This document shows, in pieces, positions 1 to 6,480 of a stretch of 6,957 nt of DNA; the stretch's first letter is position 1, and the number at the start of each line of letters is the position of its first letter. Where the stretch lies: the NCBI GenBank assembly GCA_002083565.1, contig MSXM01000044.1:13998-20954 (forward strand). The letters run 5' to 3'. Below the pieces are notes generated by a model. It ran no database searches. It worked only from the letters and a program-made list of their open reading frames with translations, and had not been told where the DNA came from. This DNA is from Nitrospira sp. ST-bin4 (GTDB lineage Bacteria; Nitrospirota; Nitrospiria; Nitrospirales; Nitrospiraceae). The position numbers and the translations under genes are program-made.

Positions 1-506
1 TGGATAAGATCAGCGACAACATGTTTCTCGGCGCGAACAGCGCCTTTGCGTCCGAACCGGGCAAGGGGACCAATGTGCTGACCGGCGAGTCGAATCTGAC
101 CATCGCCCAGATCGCCCGCGCTTACAAGGCGAAGGGGATCGGTTCGATCGTGGTCGGTGACGAAAACTACGGTGAGGGCAGCAGCCGCGAACATGCGGCG
201 ATGTCGCCCCGCTTCTTGAACGTGCGCGTCGTGATCACCAAGAGCTTCGCGCGTATTCATGAAACCAATCTCAAGAAACAAGGGATCTTGGCGTTGACCT
301 TCGCGGAACCGAAGGATTACGAGAAGATCGAGCAGCAGGACCGCATCAGCGTGACGGGGCTAGGGAGTCTGGCGCCCGGCAAATCGGTGCAGGTGATTAT
401 TCACAAGGCGGATGGCCAGGCGCTCACCATCCAGGCGAATCACAGCATGACGGAGCAACAGATTGCGTGGTTCAAGGCCGGCTCGGCGCTGAATGCGCTG
501 AACTAA
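1..506 (+). CDS. acnA: Aconitate hydratase, C-terminal (swivel domain) part; 5' end outside window
   Basis: This is the last 167 codons of an aconitase, read in frame from base 3; the start lies upstream of the window. Aconitase interconverts citrate and isocitrate through cis-aconitate with a [4Fe-4S] cluster in the cytoplasm. The fragment is the swivel domain. GEGSSREHAA (bases 171-200) carries the Ser-Ser-Arg in which the first Ser and the Arg correspond to the catalytic Ser642/Arg644 of mitochondrial aconitase, and SFARIHETNLKKQG follows (bases about 243-284). The opening DKISDNMFLGA block is the usual entry into this domain, so the Met at base 21 is internal and not a start. The motif wording resembles the mitochondrial-type family more than AcnB. 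The cluster-binding cysteines lie upstream and cannot be checked. The TAA at 504-506 is followed 25 bp later by icd, so the two are probably co-transcribed. The gene symbol is by family only. Confidence 0.93.
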   Translation, partial: DKISDNMFLGANSAFASEPGKGTNVLTGESNLTIAQIARAYKAKGIGSIVVGDENYGEGSSREHAAMSPRFLNVRVVITKSFARIHETNLKKQGILALTFAEPKDYEKIEQQDRISVTGLGSLAPGKSVQVIIHKADGQALTIQANHSMTEQQIAWFKAGSALNALN

Positions 507-520
507 TCACGATGCGGAAA

Positions 521-526
521 GGGGAG
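521..526 (+). promoter_or_regulatory. Shine-Dalgarno for icd
   Basis: GGGGAG stands five bases before the ATG at 532. It is the strongest ribosome binding site in the window apart from that of sucD, and it supports the chosen icd start. The 25 bp gap holds nothing else. Confidence 0.75.
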
Positions 527-531
527 CAACC

Positions 532-2763
532 ATGACGACGAAAGCGGACAAGATTATTTATACCAAGACCGATGAGGCGCCGATGCTGGCGACCTACTCG
601 TTCTTGCCGATCATCAACGCCTTCTCGAAGGCGGCGGGCGTGACGGTCGAATTGCGGGACATCTCGTTGGCGGGCCGTGTACTCGCCGTGTTCCCGGAAT
701 ACCTGACCCCGGCACAGAAGCAGCACGATGCCTTGGCCGAGTTGGGCGAGCTGGCCAAGACGCCGGAAGCGAACATCATCAAGCTGCCGAATATCAGCGC
801 GTCACTGCCCCAACTCCAAGAGACGATCAAGGAATTGCAGAACCAGGGCTACAAGCTGCCCGAGTATCCGGAAAATCCGAAAGACGATAAAGAGAAGGAC
901 ATCAAGTCCCGTTACGACAAGGTCAAGGGCAGCGCCGTCAACCCGGTGCTGCGCGAGGGCAATTCTGATCGCCGCGCGCCGCTCTCCGTGAAGGCCCATA
1001 CCAGGAAGCACCCGCATAAGATGGGAGCGTGGAGTCCGGATTCAAAAACGCACGTCGCCCATATGAAGAGCGGGGACTTCCGGTCGAACGAAAAGTCGAT
1101 GACGATGGACGCGGCGACCGATGCGCGGATCGAGTTTGTCGGCCAGGACGGCAAAACGACCGTGCTCAAGCCGAAAGTGGCATTGCAAGCCGGGGAAGTC
1201 ATCGATGCCACGTACATGAGCAAACGGGCGCTACGGCAATTTCTTGAGGAGCAGATCGAAGACGCCCAAAAGCAGGGAGTGTTGTTTTCGCTTCATATGA
1301 AGGCCACCATGATGAAGGTCTCGGACCCGAAGATCTTCGGTCATGCTGTGACGGTCTATTACAAGGACGTGTTCGAGAAGCATGCGGCCACATTCCAGAA
1401 GCTGGGGGTCGATCCGGATAACGGCCTTGGTGATGTCTATAGCAAGATTAAGTCGCTGCCGGAAGATCAGCGCAAAGCCATTGAAGCCGATATCCAGGCG
1501 GTCTACAAGAAGCGTCCGCCCATGGCGATGGTGAATTCTGACAAGGGCATTACCAATCTGCACGTGCCCAGCGATATCATCATCGATGCCTCGATGCCCC
1601 CGGTCATTCGGGACTCAGGCAAGATGTGGGGCCCTGACGGCAAGGCGTATGACGCGAAGTGTGTGATCCCCGATGCCAGCTATGCGCCGATCTATCAAGA
1701 AGTCATCGATTCCTGTAAGAAGCATGGAGCGCTTGATCCGAAGACGATGGGAAGCGTGCCCAACGTCGGCTTGATGGCTCAGGCGGCGGAAGAGTACGGA
1801 TCACACGACAAGACCTTCAAAGCAACGGGTAACGGCACGATGCGGGTTGTCGATGCAACGGGCAAGACCTTGTTGGAGCACAAAGTGGAAGAAGGCGATA
1901 TCTGGCGGATGTGCCAGGTGAAGGATGCGCCGATTCAAGACTGGGTCAAACTGGCGGTGAACCGCGCAAAAGCCACCGGCGCCATGGCGATTTTCTGGCT
2001 GAACAAGGATCGGGCGCACGATGCGCAATTAATCACGAAGGTCGAACGGTATTTGAAGAATCATGATACCAAGGGGCTCGACATCCGGATCATGCCGCCG
2101 GCTGAGGCGATTCGTCTTTCGCTGGAACGGATCAGAGAGGGAAAAGACACGATTTCGGTCACAGGGAATGTCTTGCGCGACTATCTGACCGACCTGTTCC
2201 CGATCCTCGAAATCGGGACCAGCGCCAAGATGCTCTCCATCGTTCCACTGTTGAACGGCGGCGGTCTGTTCGAAACCGGCGCGGGGGGCTCGGCCCCGAA
2301 GCACGTGCAGCAGTTCCAGGAAGAAGGCTATCTACGGTGGGATTCGCTCGGCGAGTTCCTGGCCCTAGCCGCTTCGCTGGAGCATCTGGCAAAGGTCGGG
2401 AACAATCATGCCGCCAAAGTATTGGCCGATGCGCTCGACCAGGCCAACGCGAAGTTCCTGGAGAGCAATAAGTCTCCGGCCCGGAAGGTCGGGGAGATCG
2501 ACAACCGCGGCAGCCACTTCTACTTGGCGCTCTACTGGGCCCAGGCATTGGCGGCACAGACGCAGGATAAGAAGATCGCGGAGAAGTTTGCGAAGATCGC
2601 CAAGGATCTGAGCGAGAATGAAAAGAAGATCGACGGAGAATTGCTCGCGGCGCAGGGCAAGCCACAGGACGTGGGCGGGTATTATCACCCGGACGATGCT
2701 AAGGCTGCCAAGGCGATGCGCCCGAGCGCAACGCTGAATGCAATCATCGACTCGTTCGCCTAA
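532..2763 (+). CDS. icd: Monomeric NADP-dependent isocitrate dehydrogenase (EC 1.1.1.42)
   Basis: The 743-residue protein has the usual length of the monomeric IDH family, which is unrelated in size to the roughly 400-residue homodimeric enzyme. It interconverts isocitrate + NADP and 2-oxoglutarate + CO2 + NADPH in the cytoplasm. From my recollection of the Azotobacter vinelandii structure, every active-site residue is found at a constant offset of +2. Substrate and metal residues are S134, N137, R141, R147, K257, D352, Y422, R549, D550 and D554. NADP-phosphate residues are H591, R602 and R651. The family signatures LREGNSDRRAP (140-150) and GGGLFETGAGGSAPKH (576-591) are intact, so the enzyme should be active and NADP-specific. 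ATG 532 is chosen because of the SD at 521-526. It follows aconitase directly, its metabolic neighbour. In a reductive cycle it would carboxylate 2-oxoglutarate; direction cannot be read from sequence. Confidence 0.97.
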   Translation: MTTKADKIIYTKTDEAPMLATYSFLPIINAFSKAAGVTVELRDISLAGRVLAVFPEYLTPAQKQHDALAELGELAKTPEANIIKLPNISASLPQLQETIKELQNQGYKLPEYPENPKDDKEKDIKSRYDKVKGSAVNPVLREGNSDRRAPLSVKAHTRKHPHKMGAWSPDSKTHVAHMKSGDFRSNEKSMTMDAATDARIEFVGQDGKTTVLKPKVALQAGEVIDATYMSKRALRQFLEEQIEDAQKQGVLFSLHMKATMMKVSDPKIFGHAVTVYYKDVFEKHAATFQKLGVDPDNGLGDVYSKIKSLPEDQRKAIEADIQAVYKKRPPMAMVNSDKGITNLHVPSDIIIDASMPPVIRDSGKMWGPDGKAYDAKCVIPDASYAPIYQEVIDSCKKHGALDPKTMGSVPNVGLMAQAAEEYGSHDKTFKATGNGTMRVVDATGKTLLEHKVEEGDIWRMCQVKDAPIQDWVKLAVNRAKATGAMAIFWLNKDRAHDAQLITKVERYLKNHDTKGLDIRIMPPAEAIRLSLERIREGKDTISVTGNVLRDYLTDLFPILEIGTSAKMLSIVPLLNGGGLFETGAGGSAPKHVQQFQEEGYLRWDSLGEFLALAASLEHLAKVGNNHAAKVLADALDQANAKFLESNKSPARKVGEIDNRGSHFYLALYWAQALAAQTQDKKIAEKFAKIAKDLSENEKKIDGELLAAQGKPQDVGGYYHPDDAKAAKAMRPSATLNAIIDSFA

Positions 2764-2768
2764 ACGCG

Positions 2769-2834
2769 GTGAGGAGTGAGGAGTAAGGAGTCAGGGGTGA
2801 GGTGTGACCTTACCCCTGACCCTTCACCCCGTAC
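2769..2834. repeat. Heptamer array GTNAGGN in inverted arrangement (icd-frdB gap)
   Basis: The left arm has five tandem 7-mers (2769-2803): GTGAGGA, GTGAGGA, GTAAGGA, GTCAGGG, GTGAGGT. After three bases the right arm has four units in reverse orientation (2807-2834), read on the minus strand as GTAAGGT, GTCAGGG, GTGAAGG, GTACGGG. The core can fold as a 12-bp stem (2790-2801 with 2809-2820, one G-U pair) with a 7-base loop. No T-run follows, so it does not look like an intrinsic terminator. It occupies most of the 81 bp between icd and frdB. Function is unknown: mRNA processing or stability element, or a mobile/expanding repeat. Confidence 0.85.
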
Positions 2835-2844
2835 AGGTATAAAG

Positions 2845-3555
2845 ATGGCTCAAGAAGACACCAATATCATCGACCAGCCTGAGGTGCTCACGCATCGGAT
2901 GGTGACGATCGAAATTTCCGGCAAGCAGTACGAGGTGCCGGAGGGGATTACGGTCGTGAAGGCCATGTGGTATGCCGGTCAGGAAGTCGTCCGTGGCATC
3001 GGATGCCTGGGCGGGTTCTGCGGAGCCTGCGCCACATATTATCGAACCAAGGACGACCCCAAGGTGCGGACCTGCCTGGCCTGCCAGACCGCTGTGCAGG
3101 ACGGCATGTCGTTTACGATGATGCCGCCGTTTCCCGCGCGCAAAGCGCTCTACGATATTCAAACCCTCAAAGATCCGAAGCAGGATCTTTTCAATCTGTA
3201 TCCGGAAGCCCCGCTCTGCCGGAATTGCAATGCCTGCACGGAAGCCTGCCCGCAGAAGATCGACGTGCGCGAAGGGGTCTGGAAGGCGGTCTTCGGCGAT
3301 TTTCAGAACGTGTCGGAAATGTTCATGGACTGTGTGATGTGCGGCATGTGTACGCCTGTCTGCATCGCGGACATCGCGCCGAATCTCGTGGCCCTTTACG
3401 TCAGCCGCGCGCAAGGGGCGCATTTCACCGAGAAGCCGGCTGGATTGGATCAGCGCATCAAGGAAATCCAAGACGGCCGTTTCAGCGACGAGTGGAGCAG
3501 GGTTCTCGCGATGAATGAGAAAGAGCTGGCCGAGCACTGCGCCACAGTAAAATGA
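2845..3555 (+). CDS. frdB: Fumarate reductase/succinate dehydrogenase-type iron-sulfur subunit
   Basis: This 236-residue protein would carry electrons to the flavoprotein encoded next. An N-terminal plant-type [2Fe-2S] domain shows C54, C59, C62 and C77 (CX4CX2CX14C). A C-terminal ferredoxin domain has two CX2CX2CX3C motifs: C125/C128/C131/C135-Pro and C163/C166/C169/C173-Ile. In classical SdhB/FrdB the second motif lacks the Cys at the C166 position and binds [3Fe-4S]; here it is complete, which predicts [4Fe-4S]. No transmembrane segment or signal peptide is seen. ATG 2845 is chosen, with AGG at 2835-2837 as a modest SD. An in-frame GTG at 2776 would only add residues encoded by the heptamer repeat. 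No membrane anchor gene lies on either side, so the complex may be soluble or the anchor lies elsewhere. A TfrB/HdrC-like role is an alternative reading. Symbol by function; frd versus sdh is inferred. Confidence 0.85.
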   Translation: MAQEDTNIIDQPEVLTHRMVTIEISGKQYEVPEGITVVKAMWYAGQEVVRGIGCLGGFCGACATYYRTKDDPKVRTCLACQTAVQDGMSFTMMPPFPARKALYDIQTLKDPKQDLFNLYPEAPLCRNCNACTEACPQKIDVREGVWKAVFGDFQNVSEMFMDCVMCGMCTPVCIADIAPNLVALYVSRAQGAHFTEKPAGLDQRIKEIQDGRFSDEWSRVLAMNEKELAEHCATVK

Positions 3556-3569
3556 TGCACCAAAGGCAC

Positions 3570-3614
3570 GGATCACCCCTTACCCCTTACCCCTCACACC
3601 TTACGTCGTAAGCT
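3570..3614. repeat. Heptamer array, same GTNAGGN family, mainly reverse orientation (frdB-frdA gap)
   Basis: On the minus strand the units read GTAAGGT, GTGAGGG, GTAAGGG, GTAAGGG (plus-strand 3577-3604), with a decayed copy at 3570-3576. A single forward unit GTAAGCT (3608-3614) abuts the frdA ATG. Consensus and 7-base period match the array before frdB, but here one arm dominates. The array takes up the place where an SD would be expected. On the minus strand it holds three GGGG runs at 7-base spacing. Confidence 0.8.
3600..3612 (+). promoter_or_regulatory. Small hairpin directly before the frdA start
   Basis: CTTAC (3600-3604) pairs with GTAAG (3608-3612) around a 3-base loop, leaving two bases before the ATG at 3615. 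It arises where a reverse and a forward heptamer meet. No purine-rich SD is visible in the 20 bases before the ATG, so this hairpin and the absent SD may limit frdA translation. The structure is short and its effect is inferred. Confidence 0.45.
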
Positions 3615-5195
3615 ATGGATATTCACGCGCTCCAGCAAATCGTACACAAGACTCGAGATGCCAGACGGAAACAGACATTTCCGAAATTTAATCCTGCCGA
3701 GCGCGATCAACTGATTCACAAGTATCATCCCGACTTTCGCGCCAGCGCCTATCGGCCTATTCGATTCGGCCCCAATGAAGGGGACAAGACCGTCGTCGAG
3801 CTGGCGGCCTTGCTGGAGGGCGACAGTCCCATCCAGGATGGGGCCGAGCTCACGCCGCACCATCGCACCGATGTGTTGGTCATCGGCGGAGGCGGGGCCG
3901 GTTGTGCGGCGGCATTGCACGCGCATGGAGCAGGCGCCAAAGTCATTCTGGCGACCAAGTTGCGGCTGGCCGACTCCAACAGCGTGATGGCGCAAGGGGG
4001 GATGCAGATCTCCGTCGCGCCTGAAGATTCACCGGTTACCCATTTCCTCGACACCCTCAAGGGCGGCCATATGCAGAACGACCATGAGCTGCTCAAGGTG
4101 ATGGTCGAAGAGGGGCCTTCGATTGCCAAGTGGCTGATCAGTCTCGGTGTACTGTTCGATCGGCAGGCCGACGGCAATTTGCACGTGAAGAAGGGCGGCG
4201 GCAGCTCCAAACCCCGCCTGCTGACCTGCTCAGACTACACCGGTCTGGAAATCATGCGGGTGCTCAAGGATGAAGTCCTCAATCAGAAGATCCAGTTGTT
4301 GGAGTTCTCCGCGGCGATCGAGCTGCTCAGCGACGACGAAGGGCGTTGCACCGGCGCGATCTTCAAGGATCTGGACAATCATCAGCATGTCGTTGTCGCG
4401 GCCAAGACGGTCATTCTGGCGACCGGTGGAATCGGCCGGCTCCACATTCAAGGGTTTCCGACGAGCAACCACTATGGCGCAACGGGAGACGGCCTGTGTC
4501 TGAGCTACCGGATGGGAGCCAAGTTGGCCCATATCGACACGTTCCAATACCATCCCTCAGGCGCGGTCTACCCGGAACAATTGATCGGCGCTTTGGTCAC
4601 GGAAGGGATCAGGTCCGAGGGCGGCCATCTCGTCAATGCCAAGGGCGACCGGTTTGTGAACGAACTTGATACGCGCGATGTGGTGTCCTCCTCGATCATC
4701 CGCGAATGCGAAGAAGGCCGTGGCATCCGGACCATGTCGGGACGGGTGGGAGTATGGCTGGACACGCCGCTGCTGGATGCCGAGCATGGGCCGGGGACGG
4801 TCGAGAAACATTTTCCCGCGATGATGCTTCAGTTCGAGCGGTTCGGTATCGACATCAGCAAAGACCCGGTGCTCATCTATCCCACGTTGCACTACCAGAA
4901 CGGCGGAGTGAAGATCGATACGAATTCGGAAACGAACGTGAAGAATCTTTTCGTGGCGGGCGAGGCGTCAGGGGGCTTGCACGGGCGCAATCGGTTGATG
5001 GGAAATTCGTTGCTCGATTTGATGGTCTATGGAAAACGGTCCGGGTTGACTGCCGCCTCACGCGCCGCATCGATGAAGCAAGGGGCGCTGACGCTCAAAC
5101 ATTTGCAACGGTATCGGTCGGAAGCCAAGCAGCATGGGAATGTCAGCGGTGTCATCTCGCCGATGATCTTGCCGGCGTACACCAGGAAAGCATAA
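3615..5195 (+). CDS. frdA: Fumarate reductase/succinate dehydrogenase-type flavoprotein subunit, atypical
   Basis: This 526-residue FAD enzyme interconverts fumarate and succinate. Residues 1-84 are an extension I do not recognise. The FAD-binding fold begins at 86 (VLVIGGGGAG, 87-96) and runs to about 475. Residues matching the E. coli FrdA active site are present: H313 (YHPSG), T329/E330, R354 (proton-shuttle Arg in TRDVV), H426 (LHYQNGG) and R460 (GRNRLMGNSLLD). Where FrdA/SdhA bind FAD covalently through His, this protein has Asn (SNSVMAQGG, N122), so FAD should be non-covalent, as in aspartate oxidase. Only about 50 residues follow the FAD domain, so the usual C-terminal helical domain is missing. 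The RFVNELDTRD segment (347-355) resembles soluble flavocytochrome-type fumarate reductases. The start is forced: TAA at 3609-3611 lies in frame just upstream, and the next Met is residue 125. L-aspartate oxidase is less likely given the frdB neighbour. Confidence 0.87.
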   Translation: MDIHALQQIVHKTRDARRKQTFPKFNPAERDQLIHKYHPDFRASAYRPIRFGPNEGDKTVVELAALLEGDSPIQDGAELTPHHRTDVLVIGGGGAGCAAALHAHGAGAKVILATKLRLADSNSVMAQGGMQISVAPEDSPVTHFLDTLKGGHMQNDHELLKVMVEEGPSIAKWLISLGVLFDRQADGNLHVKKGGGSSKPRLLTCSDYTGLEIMRVLKDEVLNQKIQLLEFSAAIELLSDDEGRCTGAIFKDLDNHQHVVVAAKTVILATGGIGRLHIQGFPTSNHYGATGDGLCLSYRMGAKLAHIDTFQYHPSGAVYPEQLIGALVTEGIRSEGGHLVNAKGDRFVNELDTRDVVSSSIIRECEEGRGIRTMSGRVGVWLDTPLLDAEHGPGTVEKHFPAMMLQFERFGIDISKDPVLIYPTLHYQNGGVKIDTNSETNVKNLFVAGEASGGLHGRNRLMGNSLLDLMVYGKRSGLTAASRAASMKQGALTLKHLQRYRSEAKQHGNVSGVISPMILPAYTRKA

Positions 5196-5197
5196 AG

Positions 5198-5286
5198 AGC
5201 GTATGGCGTATAGCTGATAGCGTACGGCAAGAAAGCCTCACTGCTGTCAGTCCATGCCATAAGCTATTAGCCATCAGCCATTAGCT
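5198..5286. repeat. Second heptamer family RGCKNAY in inverted arrangement (frdA-sucC gap)
   Basis: Left arm: AGCGTAT, GGCGTAT, AGCTGAT, AGCGTAC (5198-5225), then a decayed unit at 5226-5232. Right arm, read on the minus strand: AGCTAAT, GGCTGAT, GGCTAAT, AGCTTAT (plus-strand 5259-5286), with a decayed unit at 5252-5258. Lining up 5198-5228 with the reverse complement of 5256-5286 gives 23 of 31 identities, enough for a long imperfect hairpin with a 27-base loop. The period is 7 as in the two upstream gaps, but the unit sequence differs. It starts three bases after the frdA stop and ends five bases before the sucC SD. Confidence 0.83.
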
Positions 5287-5290
5287 CTTT

Positions 5291-5295
5291 GAGGT
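5291..5295 (+). promoter_or_regulatory. Shine-Dalgarno for sucC
   Basis: GAGGT stands four bases before the ATG at 5300 and fixes the sucC start. It lies just outside the inverted heptamer array, so the hairpin could form without covering it. Confidence 0.65.
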
Positions 5296-5299
5296 CAAC

Positions 5300-6478
5300 A
5301 TGAATGTGCATGAGTTTCAGGCCAAGTCGTTGTTCGCCCAGTTCGGTGTGCCGGTTCCGCGTGGAAAGGAGATCACCTCTCCCGAAGCCGCGACAGCCTG
5401 GGCCAACGAGCTGAACACGCCGGTCTTCGTCGTGAAGGCGCAGATCCATGCGGGCGGACGCGGCAAGGCGGGCGGCGTCAAGATCACCAAAGACAAGAGC
5501 GCCGTCGCCGGTTTTGCCAAGGAACTCATCGGCAAAACACTGGTCACGCACCAGACCGGCCCCAAAGGCCGCACGGTCCATCGTCTGTTGATGGAGGAAG
5601 GCGCGAACATCGCCAAGGAACTGTATCTCTCGATCCTCGTTGATCGCGACACGGGCTGGCCGATTTTTATCGCGAGCACTGAGGGCGGGATGGAGATCGA
5701 GGAAGTCGCGGCCCACACACCGGAAAAGATCATCAAGGAGCTGATCGATCCCGCCGTGGGGTTCCAGGGCTACAACGGACGAAACATCGCGTTCGCGCTC
5801 GGTCTGCAGAATCTCGAACCGGCCGTGATGGGTCCCTTCACCAAGATGCTGGGTAACCTGTATCGTCTTTTCATGGAAAAGAATTGCGCGCTCGTCGAGA
5901 TCAATCCGCTCATCATCACGAAAGAAAAGACCGTTGTGGCATTGGACGGCAAGGTGTCGTTCGACGACAACGGGCTGTTTAAGCATGAAGACGTACAGAA
6001 GATGCGGGATCTGAACGAGGAAGAGCCGCTGGAAATCGAAGCGACAGCCAACAATCTGAACTATGTCAAGCTCGACGGCAATATCGGGTGCATGGTGAAC
6101 GGCGCGGGGCTCGCCATGGCGACGATGGATGTCATCAAGCTGGCCGGCAGCGAGCCGGCCAATTTCCTGGATGTCGGCGGCGGGGCGACGAAGGAGACGG
6201 TGGCGGCCGGGTTTCGCATTTTGCTGAAAGACCCCAACGTCAAAGGTATCTTCATTAACATCTTCGGCGGCATTGTGCGTTGCGAACGGATCGCACACGG
6301 GGTGATCGAAGCGGCCAAAGAAGTGAAGATCAATGTGCCCTTGGTCGTTCGTTTGCAAGGGACGAATGCGGAAGAAGGCCGCAAACTGCTGGCCGACTCC
6401 GGCCTGAAGCTGGAAGTGGCCAACGATTTGTGGGAAGCGGCGCAGAAGATTGTGAGATTGACGGGCAAAGCGGCGTAA
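5300..6478 (+). CDS. sucC: Succinyl-CoA synthetase (ADP-forming) beta subunit
   Basis: The 392-residue protein matches the length of E. coli SucC (388). It is the ATP-grasp, nucleotide-binding half of the SucCD enzyme, which interconverts succinate + CoA + ATP and succinyl-CoA + ADP + phosphate. The N-terminal ATP-grasp domain shows K46 in VVKAQIHAGGRGKAGG (44-59) and the Mg-binding E200-I-N202 and D216, which sit at +3 relative to E. coli N199/D213. The C-terminal CoA-ligase domain has GNIGCMVNGAG (260-270, N267) and NIFGGIVRCE (320-329). Start ATG 5300 gives the canonical MNVHEFQAK opening. In a reductive cycle it would work in the succinyl-CoA-forming direction, taking succinate from FrdAB. 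Citryl-CoA synthetase large subunit is a homologous alternative, but length and motifs fit SucC better. Confidence 0.96.
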   Translation: MNVHEFQAKSLFAQFGVPVPRGKEITSPEAATAWANELNTPVFVVKAQIHAGGRGKAGGVKITKDKSAVAGFAKELIGKTLVTHQTGPKGRTVHRLLMEEGANIAKELYLSILVDRDTGWPIFIASTEGGMEIEEVAAHTPEKIIKELIDPAVGFQGYNGRNIAFALGLQNLEPAVMGPFTKMLGNLYRLFMEKNCALVEINPLIITKEKTVVALDGKVSFDDNGLFKHEDVQKMRDLNEEEPLEIEATANNLNYVKLDGNIGCMVNGAGLAMATMDVIKLAGSEPANFLDVGGGATKETVAAGFRILLKDPNVKGIFINIFGGIVRCERIAHGVIEAAKEVKINVPLVVRLQGTNAEEGRKLLADSGLKLEVANDLWEAAQKIVRLTGKAA

Positions 6479-6480
6479 GA

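Noticed and set aside
21..23. ATG as a start of a small 161-residue protein
   Set aside because: The reading frame is open to the window edge and the preceding codons continue the aconitase family sequence, so this Met is internal.
472..726. Minus-strand open frame across the aconitase-icd junction
   Set aside because: Arg-rich, no domain, opposite two well-supported genes and the icd SD.
2769..2834. CRISPR array
   Set aside because: Units are 7 bases, contiguous without spacers, and in opposed orientation.
2776..2844. Upstream GTG start adding 23 residues to the iron-sulfur subunit
   Set aside because: The added residues are encoded by the heptamer array, there is no SD for this GTG, and the family's N-terminus fits ATG 2845.
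2824..3576. 250-codon open frame on the minus strand opposite frdB
   Set aside because: Shadow of the frdB gene, whose cysteine motifs are all intact. The minus reading has no domain and ends in repeat sequence.
5267..6358. 363-codon open frame on the minus strand opposite sucC
   Set aside because: It is the mirror of a strong, motif-complete sucC in G+C-rich DNA. Its translation is rich in His, Arg and Asp with no recognisable domain, and it would need to run through the heptamer repeat.
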